Positions 1 through 5,952 of a stretch of DNA of 5,952 nt are shown one piece after another (position 1 is the first letter of the stretch; each line of letters opens with the position of its first letter). Source of the DNA: an uncultured Lachnospiraceae bacterium (lineage in GTDB: Bacteria; Bacillota; Clostridia; Lachnospirales; Lachnospiraceae); NCBI GenBank assembly GCA_905236585.1, contig CAJOQZ010000348.1, positions 1 to 5,952 on the forward strand. The letters run 5' to 3'. A model generated the notes under the pieces. That model was not told where the DNA came from and did not search any database. It saw nothing but the letters and a program-made list of their open reading frames with translations. The position numbers and the translations under genes were made by a program.

Positions 1-1095
1 ACAAGCAGCGAAGGCGGCGCGGATACGTTTTACATCGGCGGCATCGGTCCGACAACGGGTGCGGCTGCAATTTACGGCTCGTGCGTTACGAATGCGGCGC
101 AGATCGCGGTAGATGAGATCAACGAGGCTGGCGGCATCAACGGATATAACATCGCGTATCGCTTTGAGGACGACGTTCATGATCCCGAGAAGTCCGTAAA
201 TGCTTACAACGCGTTGAAGGACTGGGGCATGCAGATTTTGATGGGTACGGTTACGACCTCTCCGTGTATCGCTGTTGCGACGGAGACGGCGGCAGATCAC
301 ATGTTTGAGATTACACCGTCCGCATCTTCGACGGATGTTATCGACGGCAACGACAATGTATATCAGGTCTGCTTTACCGACCCGAATCAGGGAACGGCTT
401 CCGCTGACTACATTGCGGATTCGCTTGACGGCGTCTCCAAAGTAGCGGTAATTTATAACAGCGCGGATGTTTATTCACAGGGCATCCATGATACGTTCGT
501 ATCCGAGTCCGGCACAAAAGGTTTGGATGTAGTCTCCGATACGGCGTTCACGGACGATACCAAGACAGACTTTTCCACACAGCTGCAGAAGGCGCAGGAA
601 GCGGGCGCGGAACTTGTTTTCCTTCCGATCTACTATCAGGAAGCGTCCATCATCTTGCAGCAGGCGAAGGATATGGGCTATGCACCGACGTTTTTCGGCG
701 TTGACGGCATGGACGGCATCCTTACGTTAGAGGGGTTTGATACATCTCTCGCAGAGGGCGTTATGCTCTTAACTCCGTTCTCGGCGGATGCAGATGATGA
801 GACAACGCAGAATTTCGTCGCAAAATATCAGGAAGCATACGGCGACATCCCGAACCAGTTCGGCGCGGATGCGTATGACGCAATCTACATCATCAAACAG
901 GCGATTGAGGCTGCAAACGTGACTCCGGATATGAGCGTTTCCGATATTTGTGACGCATTGCAGGCGCAGATGGCGGATATGACATTTGACGGCGGCATCA
1001 CCGGCGATTCCATGCAGTGGGATGACAACGGTGCGGTCAATAAGGCGCCGAAGGCTGTCATCATTGAGAACGGCGCATATAAGGCAATGGACTAA
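1..1095 (+). CDS. livK: Branched-chain amino-acid ABC transporter substrate-binding protein, 5' partial
   Basis: Extracellular (lipoprotein-type) binding protein that captures leucine/isoleucine/valine or a related amino acid for the LivHMGF importer encoded downstream. The frame is open from base 1, giving 364 visible residues ending at TAA 1093-1095. A TTG at 214 lies inside the conserved fold, so it is a Leu codon and not a start. The missing N-terminus should hold the signal peptide and lipobox Cys; the visible T-S-S-E-G-G linker fits the stretch after a lipobox. Type I periplasmic-binding-fold landmarks are visible: first strand and loop FYIGGIGPTTG (10-20), the ligand-loop region GTVTTSP (82-88), ITPSASST (104-111), the FGVDGMDG hinge-side loop (232-239) and GADAYDAIY (288-296). 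The C-terminus, rich in asparagine, lysine and alanine before a final KAMD, is typical of the family. The fold and neighbours make the class secure. Exact ligand preference cannot be read from sequence alone, and livK versus livJ is a naming convention. Confidence 0.93.
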   Translation, partial: TSSEGGADTFYIGGIGPTTGAAAIYGSCVTNAAQIAVDEINEAGGINGYNIAYRFEDDVHDPEKSVNAYNALKDWGMQILMGTVTTSPCIAVATETAADHMFEITPSASSTDVIDGNDNVYQVCFTDPNQGTASADYIADSLDGVSKVAVIYNSADVYSQGIHDTFVSESGTKGLDVVSDTAFTDDTKTDFSTQLQKAQEAGAELVFLPIYYQEASIILQQAKDMGYAPTFFGVDGMDGILTLEGFDTSLAEGVMLLTPFSADADDETTQNFVAKYQEAYGDIPNQFGADAYDAIYIIKQAIEAANVTPDMSVSDICDALQAQMADMTFDGGITGDSMQWDDNGAVNKAPKAVIIENGAYKAMD

Positions 1096-1125
1096 TTATT
1101 AAAACTTACATACGGTAAAAGTATT

Positions 1126-1165
1126 AACGGGGATACTTGGTTGAAGACAAAAGTATCCCCGTTTT
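1126..1165 (+). terminator. Perfect 13-bp hairpin with short T-tract between the binding-protein gene and livH
   Basis: The left arm at 1126-1138 (AACGGGGATACTT) is the exact reverse complement of the right arm at 1151-1163, enclosing a 12-base loop (1139-1150). The right arm runs into TTTT (1162-1165) and then CG, so the U-tract is short. It lies 30 bases after the binding-protein stop and ends 9 bases before the livH ribosome binding site. By analogy with other ABC importers, this would act as a leaky intrinsic terminator or as a 3' mRNA-stabilising hairpin, giving more binding protein than permease/ATPase. The structure is seen directly; partial termination is inferred. Confidence 0.75.
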
Positions 1166-1186
1166 CGCTATAATGAGGAGAAACAG

Positions 1187-2068
1187 ATGAGTTTTATATC
1201 CTACCTGATCGCGGGAATCAGTTTAGGCAGCATATATGCCATCATGGCGCTGGGGTATACGATGGTCTACGGCATCGCGAAAATGCTGAACTTCGCGCAC
1301 GGCGACGTCATTATGATCGGCAGTTACGTAGTCTTCTACGCGGTGAACAGTTTCGGCTGGAATCCCTACCTGTCGATTCTGGCATCGGTTGCGGTGTGTA
1401 CGCTTTTGGGGATAACGATTGAAAAAGTTGCCTATAAGCCGCTGCGCCGTGCGGCGAGCCTTGCGGTACTGATTACGGCAATCGGCGTCAGTTATTTTTT
1501 GCAGAATATCGCATTGCTTTTGTTCGGCTCTGATTCGAAATCTTTCCCGGACGTATTGGGACTTCCGGCGCTGGTTCTGTTCCATGGAAGCCTGAAGATT
1601 CCGGGAACGACGATTTTCACGATCATTGCCTGTATTATCATTATGCTCGGGCTGATGACGTTTGTCCGCAAAACAAAAGCGGGACAGGCGATGCTTGCGG
1701 TATCGGAGGATAAGGACGCGGCAATGCTGATGGGGGTGAATGTCAATAATACGATTTCCCTGACATTTGCGATCGGATCGGGGCTTGCGGCAATCGCGGG
1801 CGTATTGCTTTGCAGCCAGTATCATGTGTTAAACCCCTACACCGGTGCGCTGCCGGGCATCAAAGCATTTACGGCGGCGGTATTCGGCGGGATCGGTTCG
1901 ATTCCGGGCGCGTTCGTCGGAGGACTCCTTTTGGGAATCATAGAAGACTTATCGAGCGCGTATATCTCTTCGCAGTTGGCGAATGCGATTGTTTTTGCGG
2001 TTCTGATTATCGTTTTGCTTGTCAAACCGACCGGCTTGTTCGGAAAAGTGACGCGGGAGAAAGTGTAG
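1187..2068 (+). CDS. livH: Branched-chain amino-acid ABC transporter permease LivH
   Basis: Integral membrane subunit that forms the amino-acid translocation channel with LivM. It is 293 aa, the usual length for LivH. Hydrophobic segments cover most of the protein. The family hallmark YGIAKMLNFAHGD is at 28-40, the cytoplasmic coupling (EAA-like) loop with TKAGQAMLAVSED is at about 163-190, and the VFGGIGSIPGAFVGG turn is at 232-246. The C-terminal KPTGLFGK (280-287) is typical of LivH proteins. The ATG at 1187 has a good ribosome binding site, GAGGAG at 1175-1180, 6 bases upstream. It follows the binding-protein gene after a hairpin-bearing spacer, and its stop is 8 bases before livM, which indicates translation from one polycistronic mRNA. 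A 200-residue open frame on the opposite strand (1223-1825) is a shadow of this gene. Confidence 0.95.
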   Translation: MSFISYLIAGISLGSIYAIMALGYTMVYGIAKMLNFAHGDVIMIGSYVVFYAVNSFGWNPYLSILASVAVCTLLGITIEKVAYKPLRRAASLAVLITAIGVSYFLQNIALLLFGSDSKSFPDVLGLPALVLFHGSLKIPGTTIFTIIACIIIMLGLMTFVRKTKAGQAMLAVSEDKDAAMLMGVNVNNTISLTFAIGSGLAAIAGVLLCSQYHVLNPYTGALPGIKAFTAAVFGGIGSIPGAFVGGLLLGIIEDLSSAYISSQLANAIVFAVLIIVLLVKPTGLFGKVTREKV

Positions 2069-2072
2069 GTGG
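2067..2072 (+). promoter_or_regulatory. livM ribosome binding site, overlapping the livH stop codon
   Basis: AGGTGG begins inside the livH TAG (2066-2068) and lies 4 bases before ATG 2077. It decides the livM start: the frame stays open upstream to an ATG at 1810, but that region lies wholly within livH. A second ATG at 2086 would be 13 bases away, which is too far. Confidence 0.6.
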
Positions 2073-2076
2073 CAAA

Positions 2077-3168
2077 ATGAAAAAGATGATAAATAATTCT
2101 GTTTTGGCAGGACTTGCTCCTTCTACGAAAAACCTTTTGCAGACGGTATCGGGACTCGTTGCGGTCTACATTATCATTACGATCATATCGGCAACCGGCG
2201 GACTGTCGTATTCCATGTCGAATCTGCTTGCCGGGTTGTGTATTTATTCGATCGTTGCGGTGGGTCTTAATCTTTGCGTCGGTTTCTTGGGGGAACTGTC
2301 CCTTGGTCACGCGGGATTTATGTCGGTCGGGGCGTTTGTCAGCGCGTCGATCACACATGCGCTCTCTGCATCGATTTCGTCGGATGGACTGCGGTTTTTG
2401 CTCGCGCTTATCGTCGGAACGCTTGCGGCAGCGCTTGCAGGCTTTTTGATCGGCATCCCGGTTCTGCGCTTAAACGGCGACTATCTGGCAATCGTAACCT
2501 TAGCGTTCGGCGAGATCATCAAGGGTTTGTTAAATGTATTTTATTTGGGAAAAGATGACGCGGGATTACATTTTTCCTTTGTGACGGAAAATGCGTCCAC
2601 GCTTGGCGATGGCGGAAAGATGATTATCAACGGCGCGAAAGGCATTATGGGGACGCCGCATGTAACGACGTTCACTATCGGCATGGCGCTGCTTCTGATC
2701 TGCCTTGTTGTGGTTACGTTTCTGGTTAATTCCCGCACGGGCAGGGCGATTCAGGCGATTCGCGACAACCGGATCGCGGCGGAGTCCGTCGGCATCAATA
2801 TCACGCATTTCAAAATGGTGGGATTCGTGATTTCGGCGGGGATCGCGGGCGTAGCGGGCGTGTTATATGCGCATTATCTTTCGACGATCACTGCGTCAAA
2901 ATTCGATTTCAACATGTCGATTCTGATCCTTGTATTCGTTGTCTTAGGCGGCTTGGGGAACTTCCGCGGTTCGATTGTAGCGGCGGTTGTCTTAACGCTT
3001 TTGCCGGAGATGCTGCGCGGGCTTTCGAATTACCGTATGCTGATCTATTCGATCCTTTTAATCGTGCTGATGCTCTTCAACTGGGCGCCGGCTGTACTGG
3101 AATGGCGGGCGCGTATCATGCCGAAACTGTCGGTGTTCGGATCGCGGAAGAAAAAGGAGGACGCTTAA
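2077..3168 (+). CDS. livM: Branched-chain amino-acid ABC transporter permease LivM
   Basis: Second channel-forming membrane subunit of the importer, 363 aa from ATG 2077. The basic N-terminus (MKK) and hydrophobic helix at about 22-40 begin the membrane domain. The LivM hallmark VGLNLCVGFLGELSLGHAGF is at 62-81, RLNGDYLAIVTLAFGEI at 131-147, and the coupling loop SRTGRAIQAIRDNRIAAESV at 219-238. GLGNFRGSI (292-300) is the counterpart of the LivH GGIGSIPGA turn. The loop at about 158-185, after FYLG and before INGAKGIMGTP, seems longer than in the compact GGxNGI-type LivM proteins I recall. The tail is basic (GSRKKKEDA, 355-363) and cytoplasmic. The in-frame ATG at 1810 would give 452 residues, but the added 89 are arginine-rich out-of-frame livH sequence, so it is rejected. 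The gap to livG is 4 bases, and the livG ribosome binding site lies inside the last livM codons. Confidence 0.95.
   Translation: MKKMINNSVLAGLAPSTKNLLQTVSGLVAVYIIITIISATGGLSYSMSNLLAGLCIYSIVAVGLNLCVGFLGELSLGHAGFMSVGAFVSASITHALSASISSDGLRFLLALIVGTLAAALAGFLIGIPVLRLNGDYLAIVTLAFGEIIKGLLNVFYLGKDDAGLHFSFVTENASTLGDGGKMIINGAKGIMGTPHVTTFTIGMALLLICLVVVTFLVNSRTGRAIQAIRDNRIAAESVGINITHFKMVGFVISAGIAGVAGVLYAHYLSTITASKFDFNMSILILVFVVLGGLGNFRGSIVAAVVLTLLPEMLRGLSNYRMLIYSILLIVLMLFNWAPAVLEWRARIMPKLSVFGSRKKKEDA
3155..3160 (+). promoter_or_regulatory. livG ribosome binding site inside the 3' end of livM
   Basis: A full-consensus AGGAGG sits in the livM codons for the Lys-Lys-Glu-Asp tail. The distance to ATG 3173 is 12 bases, longer than the usual 5-9. 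No in-frame start lies closer, and the next ATG (3179) is 18 bases away, so 3173 remains the best start. Confidence 0.6.
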
Positions 3169-3172
3169 AAAT

Positions 3173-3931
3173 ATGTCGATGTTACAGGTGAATGATTTAA
3201 GCATCCGTTTCGGCGGCTTGCGTGCCGTCGACGGACTTTCAATGACGATAGAAAAGGGCGAACTCTACGGATTGATCGGGCCGAACGGAGCCGGAAAAAC
3301 GACGGTTTTTAACCTCTTAACCGGGGTCTATGCGCCGACGGAGGGGTCGATTTATTTGGACGGAGAAGACATCACGGGGAAGAACACGGTCGATATCAAC
3401 CGCGCCGGAATTGCCCGGACGTTTCAGAATATCCGTTTGTTCGGCGAACTGTCGGTTCTCGACAATGTAAAAGTGGGGCTTCACAACGCCTATCCGTATT
3501 CCACTTTAGAAGGAATCTTACGTCTGCCGAAGTATCATCGTACCGAACGGGAGATGAACGAACGCGCCCGCAAACTTTTGGACGTGTTCGGGCTTTTGGA
3601 GTTCGAGTCGCTTTATGCGGCGAATCTGCCTTACGGCGCACAGCGCAAATTGGAGATCGCGCGGGCAATGGCGACGGAGCCGAAACTGCTTCTTTTGGAC
3701 GAACCTGCCGCGGGAATGAACCCGAACGAAACGGGCGAACTGATGGATACGATCCATTTTATCCGCAGTGAATTTGACATTACGATTCTTTTGATCGAAC
3801 ACGACATGAAACTCGTTTCGGGAATCTGTGAAAAACTGACCGTCCTTAACTTCGGTCAGGAATTGGCGAGCGGAGCGACGAGCGACGTCTTAAGCAACCC
3901 GGAAGTCATCAAGGCGTACTTGGGGGAATAG
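3173..3931 (+). CDS. livG: Branched-chain amino-acid ABC transporter ATP-binding protein LivG
   Basis: One of two cytoplasmic ATPases that power the LivHM channel, 252 aa as expected for LivG. Visible motifs are Walker A GPNGAGKT (36-43), Q-loop RTFQNIRLF with Gln85, signature LPYGAQRKLEIARA (152-165), Walker B LLLLDEP (172-178), D-loop region AAGMNP (179-184) and the H-switch IEHDM with His210. The signature reads PYGAQ instead of LSGGQ, which is the usual LivG variant and not a sign of decay. The segment between the Q-loop and the signature (about 103-150, containing LRLPKYHRTEREMNERA) is the longer helical insert that separates LivG from LivF. The ATG at 3173 is served by the AGGAGG at 3155-3160. 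The final KAYLGE codons contain GGGGGA (3922-3927), which acts as the ribosome binding site for livF 7 bases later. This arrangement supports coupled translation. Confidence 0.96.
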   Translation: MSMLQVNDLSIRFGGLRAVDGLSMTIEKGELYGLIGPNGAGKTTVFNLLTGVYAPTEGSIYLDGEDITGKNTVDINRAGIARTFQNIRLFGELSVLDNVKVGLHNAYPYSTLEGILRLPKYHRTEREMNERARKLLDVFGLLEFESLYAANLPYGAQRKLEIARAMATEPKLLLLDEPAAGMNPNETGELMDTIHFIRSEFDITILLIEHDMKLVSGICEKLTVLNFGQELASGATSDVLSNPEVIKAYLGE

Positions 3932-3934
3932 CAT

Positions 3935-4645
3935 ATGAGTATGTTGGAAATCAAGGATTTAACCGTATATTACGGCGTGATCTGTGCGTTAAAAGGAATC
4001 TCGTTTCATGTGGACGAGGGGGAGATCATTGCGCTGATCGGTTCGAACGGCGCCGGGAAAACGACCACCTTGCAGACCGTCAGCGGGATGCTTGCGCCCG
4101 AAAGCGGACAGATTCTATTCGAGGGCGAAGATATCACCAAAGTCCCCGGTCATAAGATTGTGACAAAGGGAATGGCGCATGTCCCCGAGGGCAGACGGGT
4201 GTTCGCGCAGTTGTCGGTGCTGGAGAATTTAAGGCTTGGCGCGTATACGAGAAGCGATAAGGCGGAAGTGGAAGAGACGCTCGGACGTGTATATAAAAGT
4301 TTCCCCCGCTTAGAGGAGCGGAAGAACCAGCTTGCGGGGACGCTTTCCGGCGGAGAACAGCAGATGCTCGCCATGGGACGGGCACTGATGTCGAAGCCGC
4401 GGATCGTATTGATGGATGAGCCGTCGATGGGCTTGTCGCCCCTTTTGGTGCAGGAGATTTTCCGCATTATCGAGGAGATATCCGCGTCGGGTACGACCGT
4501 TCTTTTAGTGGAGCAGAACGCGAAAAAAGCCCTGTCGATCGCGGATCGTGCTTACGTATTGGAAACAGGCAATATCGTACTTGAAGGCAGGGCGTCCGAA
4601 CTGCTTGAGGACGAGTCGATCAAGAAGGCGTATTTAGGGGAATAG
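3935..4645 (+). CDS. livF: Branched-chain amino-acid ABC transporter ATP-binding protein LivF
   Basis: Second ATPase of the importer, 236 aa, normal for LivF. Visible motifs are Walker A GSNGAGKT (36-43), VPEGRRVFAQLSVLENL (83-99) at the Q-loop, canonical signature LSGGEQQMLAMGRAL (137-151), Walker B IVLMDEP (157-163), the MGLSP D-loop region (165-169) and VEQN (192-195) at the H-switch. Glu85 stands where LivG has the Q-loop Gln, and Gln194 where LivG has the switch His; both are standard in LivF proteins. The predicted LivG-LivF dimer is therefore asymmetric, with the LivG His and the LivF LSGGE contributed by different chains. ATG 3935 is 3 bases after the livG stop and uses GGGGGA at 3922-3927. 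The protein begins MSML and ends KAYLGE, as LivG does, reflecting their paralogy. Confidence 0.96.
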   Translation: MSMLEIKDLTVYYGVICALKGISFHVDEGEIIALIGSNGAGKTTTLQTVSGMLAPESGQILFEGEDITKVPGHKIVTKGMAHVPEGRRVFAQLSVLENLRLGAYTRSDKAEVEETLGRVYKSFPRLEERKNQLAGTLSGGEQQMLAMGRALMSKPRIVLMDEPSMGLSPLLVQEIFRIIEEISASGTTVLLVEQNAKKALSIADRAYVLETGNIVLEGRASELLEDESIKKAYLGE

Positions 4646-4683
4646 CGGCGCAGCGGCAAACCGCCCTCGTGCGCGAAGAATAT

Positions 4684-4690
4684 GGGAGGA
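4684..4690 (+). promoter_or_regulatory. Ribosome binding site of the cytidylate-kinase-like gene
   Basis: GGGAGGA lies 4 bases before ATG 4695 (5 from its GGAGG core). It favours that start over the in-frame ATG at 4704 (residue 4). No promoter of its own is evident in the 49-base spacer after livF. Confidence 0.6.
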
Positions 4691-4694
4691 TATT

Positions 4695-5315
4695 ATGGAG
4701 CATATGGTAATTACGATCGCCCGCAGTTACGGCAGCGGAGGCAGGACGCTCGGTAAAAAACTTGCAGAGGAGTTCGGCATCAAAGCCTATGATAATGAAA
4801 TCGTCCGCATGGCGTCCGACGACAGCGGCATCAGCGAAGGGCTCTTCGGAGAAGCCGACGAATATATGCGGCGCATTCCGATTTTCAAAAAGAGCGCGGG
4901 GCAGGACAGCGACGGCGAGGTGTTCCCGCCGGGCAGCGACAATTTTACGTCCCCGGAGAATCTGTTCCGGTATCAGGCGAAGATCATCCGGCAGTTAGCG
5001 GATACGCAGTCCTGCATCATTATCGGACGGTGCGCGGATTACATTTTGCGGGATTATGAGAATGTGGCGAGGCTCTTTTTCTATGCGTCGGAGGCGAACT
5101 GCATCACCCGCGTCGTGGCGCAGCAGGGCGTGAATGAGACGGAAGCGATAGAGCGGATCGAAAAGATCGACAAATACCGGGCGAACTATTACAAATACTT
5201 TACCGGACGCGACTGGAACGACGTCCGCAATTACGATTTCTGCATCGACACGTCGTCGATGGACTATGATAAACTGATCCGCGTCGTCAAGGCGTATTTA
5301 CAGGAGCGGCAATAG
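4695..5315 (+). CDS. Cytidylate kinase-like family protein (Cytidylate_kin2 type)
   Basis: Small P-loop protein of 206 aa resembling cytidylate kinase; members of this family are common in Clostridia and mostly uncharacterised. Seen in the sequence: an N-terminal strand plus glycine-rich loop, ITIARSYGSGGRTLGKKLA (6-24); the Asp-containing AYDNEIV (31-37) after the first helix; a central CIIIGRCADYIL (107-118) equivalent to the second core strand; and a C-terminal YRANYYKYFTGRDWNDVRNY (161-180) ending DFCIDTS (181-187). The glycine loop is GSGGR rather than the GxxGxGK[ST] Walker A, so the usual P-loop Lys is absent at its normal place. As I recall, that is how this family generally looks, so nucleotide phosphorylation is possible but not shown. 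It is not the housekeeping Cmk, which has a canonical loop. The gene lies 49 bases after livF on the same strand with no terminator between, so co-transcription is likely. A link to amino-acid uptake is not evident. Confidence 0.8.
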   Translation: MEHMVITIARSYGSGGRTLGKKLAEEFGIKAYDNEIVRMASDDSGISEGLFGEADEYMRRIPIFKKSAGQDSDGEVFPPGSDNFTSPENLFRYQAKIIRQLADTQSCIIIGRCADYILRDYENVARLFFYASEANCITRVVAQQGVNETEAIERIEKIDKYRANYYKYFTGRDWNDVRNYDFCIDTSSMDYDKLIRVVKAYLQERQ

Positions 5316-5952
5316 CCGCTCTTTTAATGTCGCGTCCCCGGATTCGTTGTCCGCGATCAACCGGTGCGCGAAATCCATGAACGACCGGCACATCAGCGGA
5401 TGGGAAAATCCGAACGACAGCAGGGGATTTTGCGCGCGCGTGATGGCGGCGTCGGATTCCGATAAGCGAATCCGCATATTCGGAAACGGAATATGCGCCA
5501 TGGGAAGGAAGTGGTATGTCGGGTATCTTTCCGTCAGGGAGAGGATGTTTTTCAAATGCAATGCATACTGTGCTCTTGTATAGCAGCGTACTTCGCTGCG
5601 GTCATACTGTTCCGCGGGCACGGTTTTGTTGTCGAAATCATCCGCGTCCGCCAGCGGAATGCATTCGTAGATCTGTGTTTTATCAAGAAGAGACAAAAAC
5701 TGGGCACTCCTTGTTTTCCAAGATAAAAAAGAATCTTCTTCCGGGAAAAATGTTCGGGCGAGGTCTTCGGGCATGGTTGCAAAAGACAGCGTGTTTTGGA
5801 TGAAAATGATCTCCTGCGACGGAATGTTCGGCATCTGTTGGGGCTGCATTTTCAAAAGTGGAAGCGACTGTTTTTGCAGCACGGAAAACTCATTTTTCAT
5901 TACGTCAAGCGACGGCGCATCCGTGTAGTAGTTATACATTCCCTGACTTTCC
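5298..5952 (-). CDS. Uncharacterised protein, probably 5' partial; possible C-terminal part of a regulator
   Basis: I do not firmly recognise this protein. The frame runs from beyond the right edge to TAA at 5300-5298. The first Met in the window is at 5939-5937 and would give 213 residues. The frame is also open upstream (E-S-Q-G before that Met), and an AGGGA touches the ATG with no spacing, so a start outside the window is likelier. A weaker GGAAAG at 5952-5947 leaves the Met start possible. Counting from that Met, there is no signal peptide, membrane segment or visible helix-turn-helix. The sequence is mixed alpha/beta in character: NYYTDAPSLDVMKNEF (3-18), an acidic LADADDFDN region near 96-104, YTRAQYALHLKNILSLTERYP near 119-139, and LLSFGFSHPLMCRSFMDFAHRL near 172-193. 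The last two blocks recall ligand-sensing C-terminal regions of some clostridial helix-turn-helix regulators, from memory only. It converges on the kinase-like gene and overlaps it by 18 bases. Confidence 0.55.
   Translation of the reverse strand, partial: ESQGMYNYYTDAPSLDVMKNEFSVLQKQSLPLLKMQPQQMPNIPSQEIIFIQNTLSFATMPEDLARTFFPEEDSFLSWKTRSAQFLSLLDKTQIYECIPLADADDFDNKTVPAEQYDRSEVRCYTRAQYALHLKNILSLTERYPTYHFLPMAHIPFPNMRIRLSESDAAITRAQNPLLSFGFSHPLMCRSFMDFAHRLIADNESGDATLKERLLPLL
5304..5325 (+). terminator. Intrinsic terminator at the end of the liv / kinase-like operon
   Basis: The GC-rich stem GAGCGGC (5304-5310) / GCCGCTC (5315-5321) encloses a 4-base loop AATA (5311-5314) and is followed by TTTT (5322-5325). 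A G-T and an A-T pair can extend the stem outward to 5302/5323. The kinase-like stop codon TAG (5313-5315) lies in the loop and first base of the right arm. On the - strand the hairpin is not followed by a T-run, so it should work mainly for + strand transcription. The same bases encode the final residues of the convergent - strand gene. Confidence 0.75.

Noticed and set aside
214..216. TTG as start of the binding-protein gene
   Set aside because: The frame is open to base 1, and the upstream residues are the conserved first third of the binding fold (FYIGGIGPTTG, AVDEINEAGG). The true start is left of the window.
1169..1174. Perfect TATAAT -10 box just before livH
   Set aside because: The best -35 candidates are poor or badly spaced: TTGAAG at 1141-1146 with a 22-base gap, AAGACA at 1144-1149 with 19. 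A transcript from it would start at about 1181, after the ribosome binding site. More likely chance AT-rich sequence between the hairpin and the GAGGAG.
1223..1825. 200-residue open frame on the - strand opposite livH
   Set aside because: Its composition (very high Arg, Gln, His) is that of a reverse-strand shadow of a hydrophobic protein. It has no ribosome binding site and lies entirely within livH.
1810..2076. N-terminal extension of livM to the ATG at 1810
   Set aside because: The extra 89 residues are arginine-rich and low in hydrophobics, typical of out-of-frame reading of livH. LivM proteins do not have such a domain, and ATG 2077 has its own ribosome binding site.
3604..3667. Possible damage to LivG because the LSGGQ signature is missing
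   Set aside because: LPYGAQRKLEIARA is the usual LivG-type variant of the signature. Walker A, Q-loop, Walker B and switch His are all intact, so the ATPase looks functional.
5347..5803. Several + strand open frames opposite the - strand unknown gene
   Set aside because: They overlap each other in different frames, are Arg/Cys-rich and short, have no clear ribosome binding site, and lie downstream of the terminator. The - strand frame has a more natural protein composition.

Overview
The window holds most of one branched-chain (hydrophobic) amino-acid ABC transporter operon of the LIV/HAAT type on the + strand. In order it carries the substrate-binding protein (5' end cut off by the window edge), LivH permease, LivM permease, LivG ATPase and LivF ATPase. 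A short gene for a cytidylate-kinase-like P-loop protein follows on the same strand. The last ~650 bases carry a convergent - strand gene of unknown function that probably continues past the right edge.

The organism looks like a Gram-positive anaerobe of the Bacillota, class Clostridia, probably Lachnospiraceae or a relative. Reasons are the lipoprotein-like Ser/Gly/Glu-rich linker before the binding domain, strong AGGAGG-type Shine-Dalgarno sites, the sequence style of the LivH/LivM/LivG/LivF set, and the Cytidylate_kin2-type protein, a family common in Clostridia. This is recognition from memory; no search was run.

Layout: 1-1095 binding protein; 1096-1186 spacer with a 13-bp perfect hairpin followed by TTTT, then the livH ribosome binding site; 1187-4645 livH, livM, livG and livF packed with 3-8 base gaps; 4646-4694 short spacer; 4695-5315 kinase-like gene; 5298-5952 convergent unknown gene overlapping the kinase-like gene by 18 bases. 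A compact intrinsic terminator (5304-5325) lies in that overlap and closes the + strand unit, with the kinase stop codon in its loop.

Function: the binding protein captures an amino acid outside the cell and delivers it to a LivH-LivM channel. The LivG-LivF ATPase pair on the cytoplasmic face drives import. The hairpin after the binding-protein gene would let the cell make much more binding protein than membrane complex, a common arrangement for ABC importers. The kinase-like protein has no obvious role in transport and may simply be co-transcribed. No operon promoter is visible; it must lie left of the window. I see no mobile element, CRISPR array, tRNA or rRNA, and no strong evidence of a new biological system. 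The least explained items are the unknown - strand protein and the tightly overlapped gene end with its built-in terminator.
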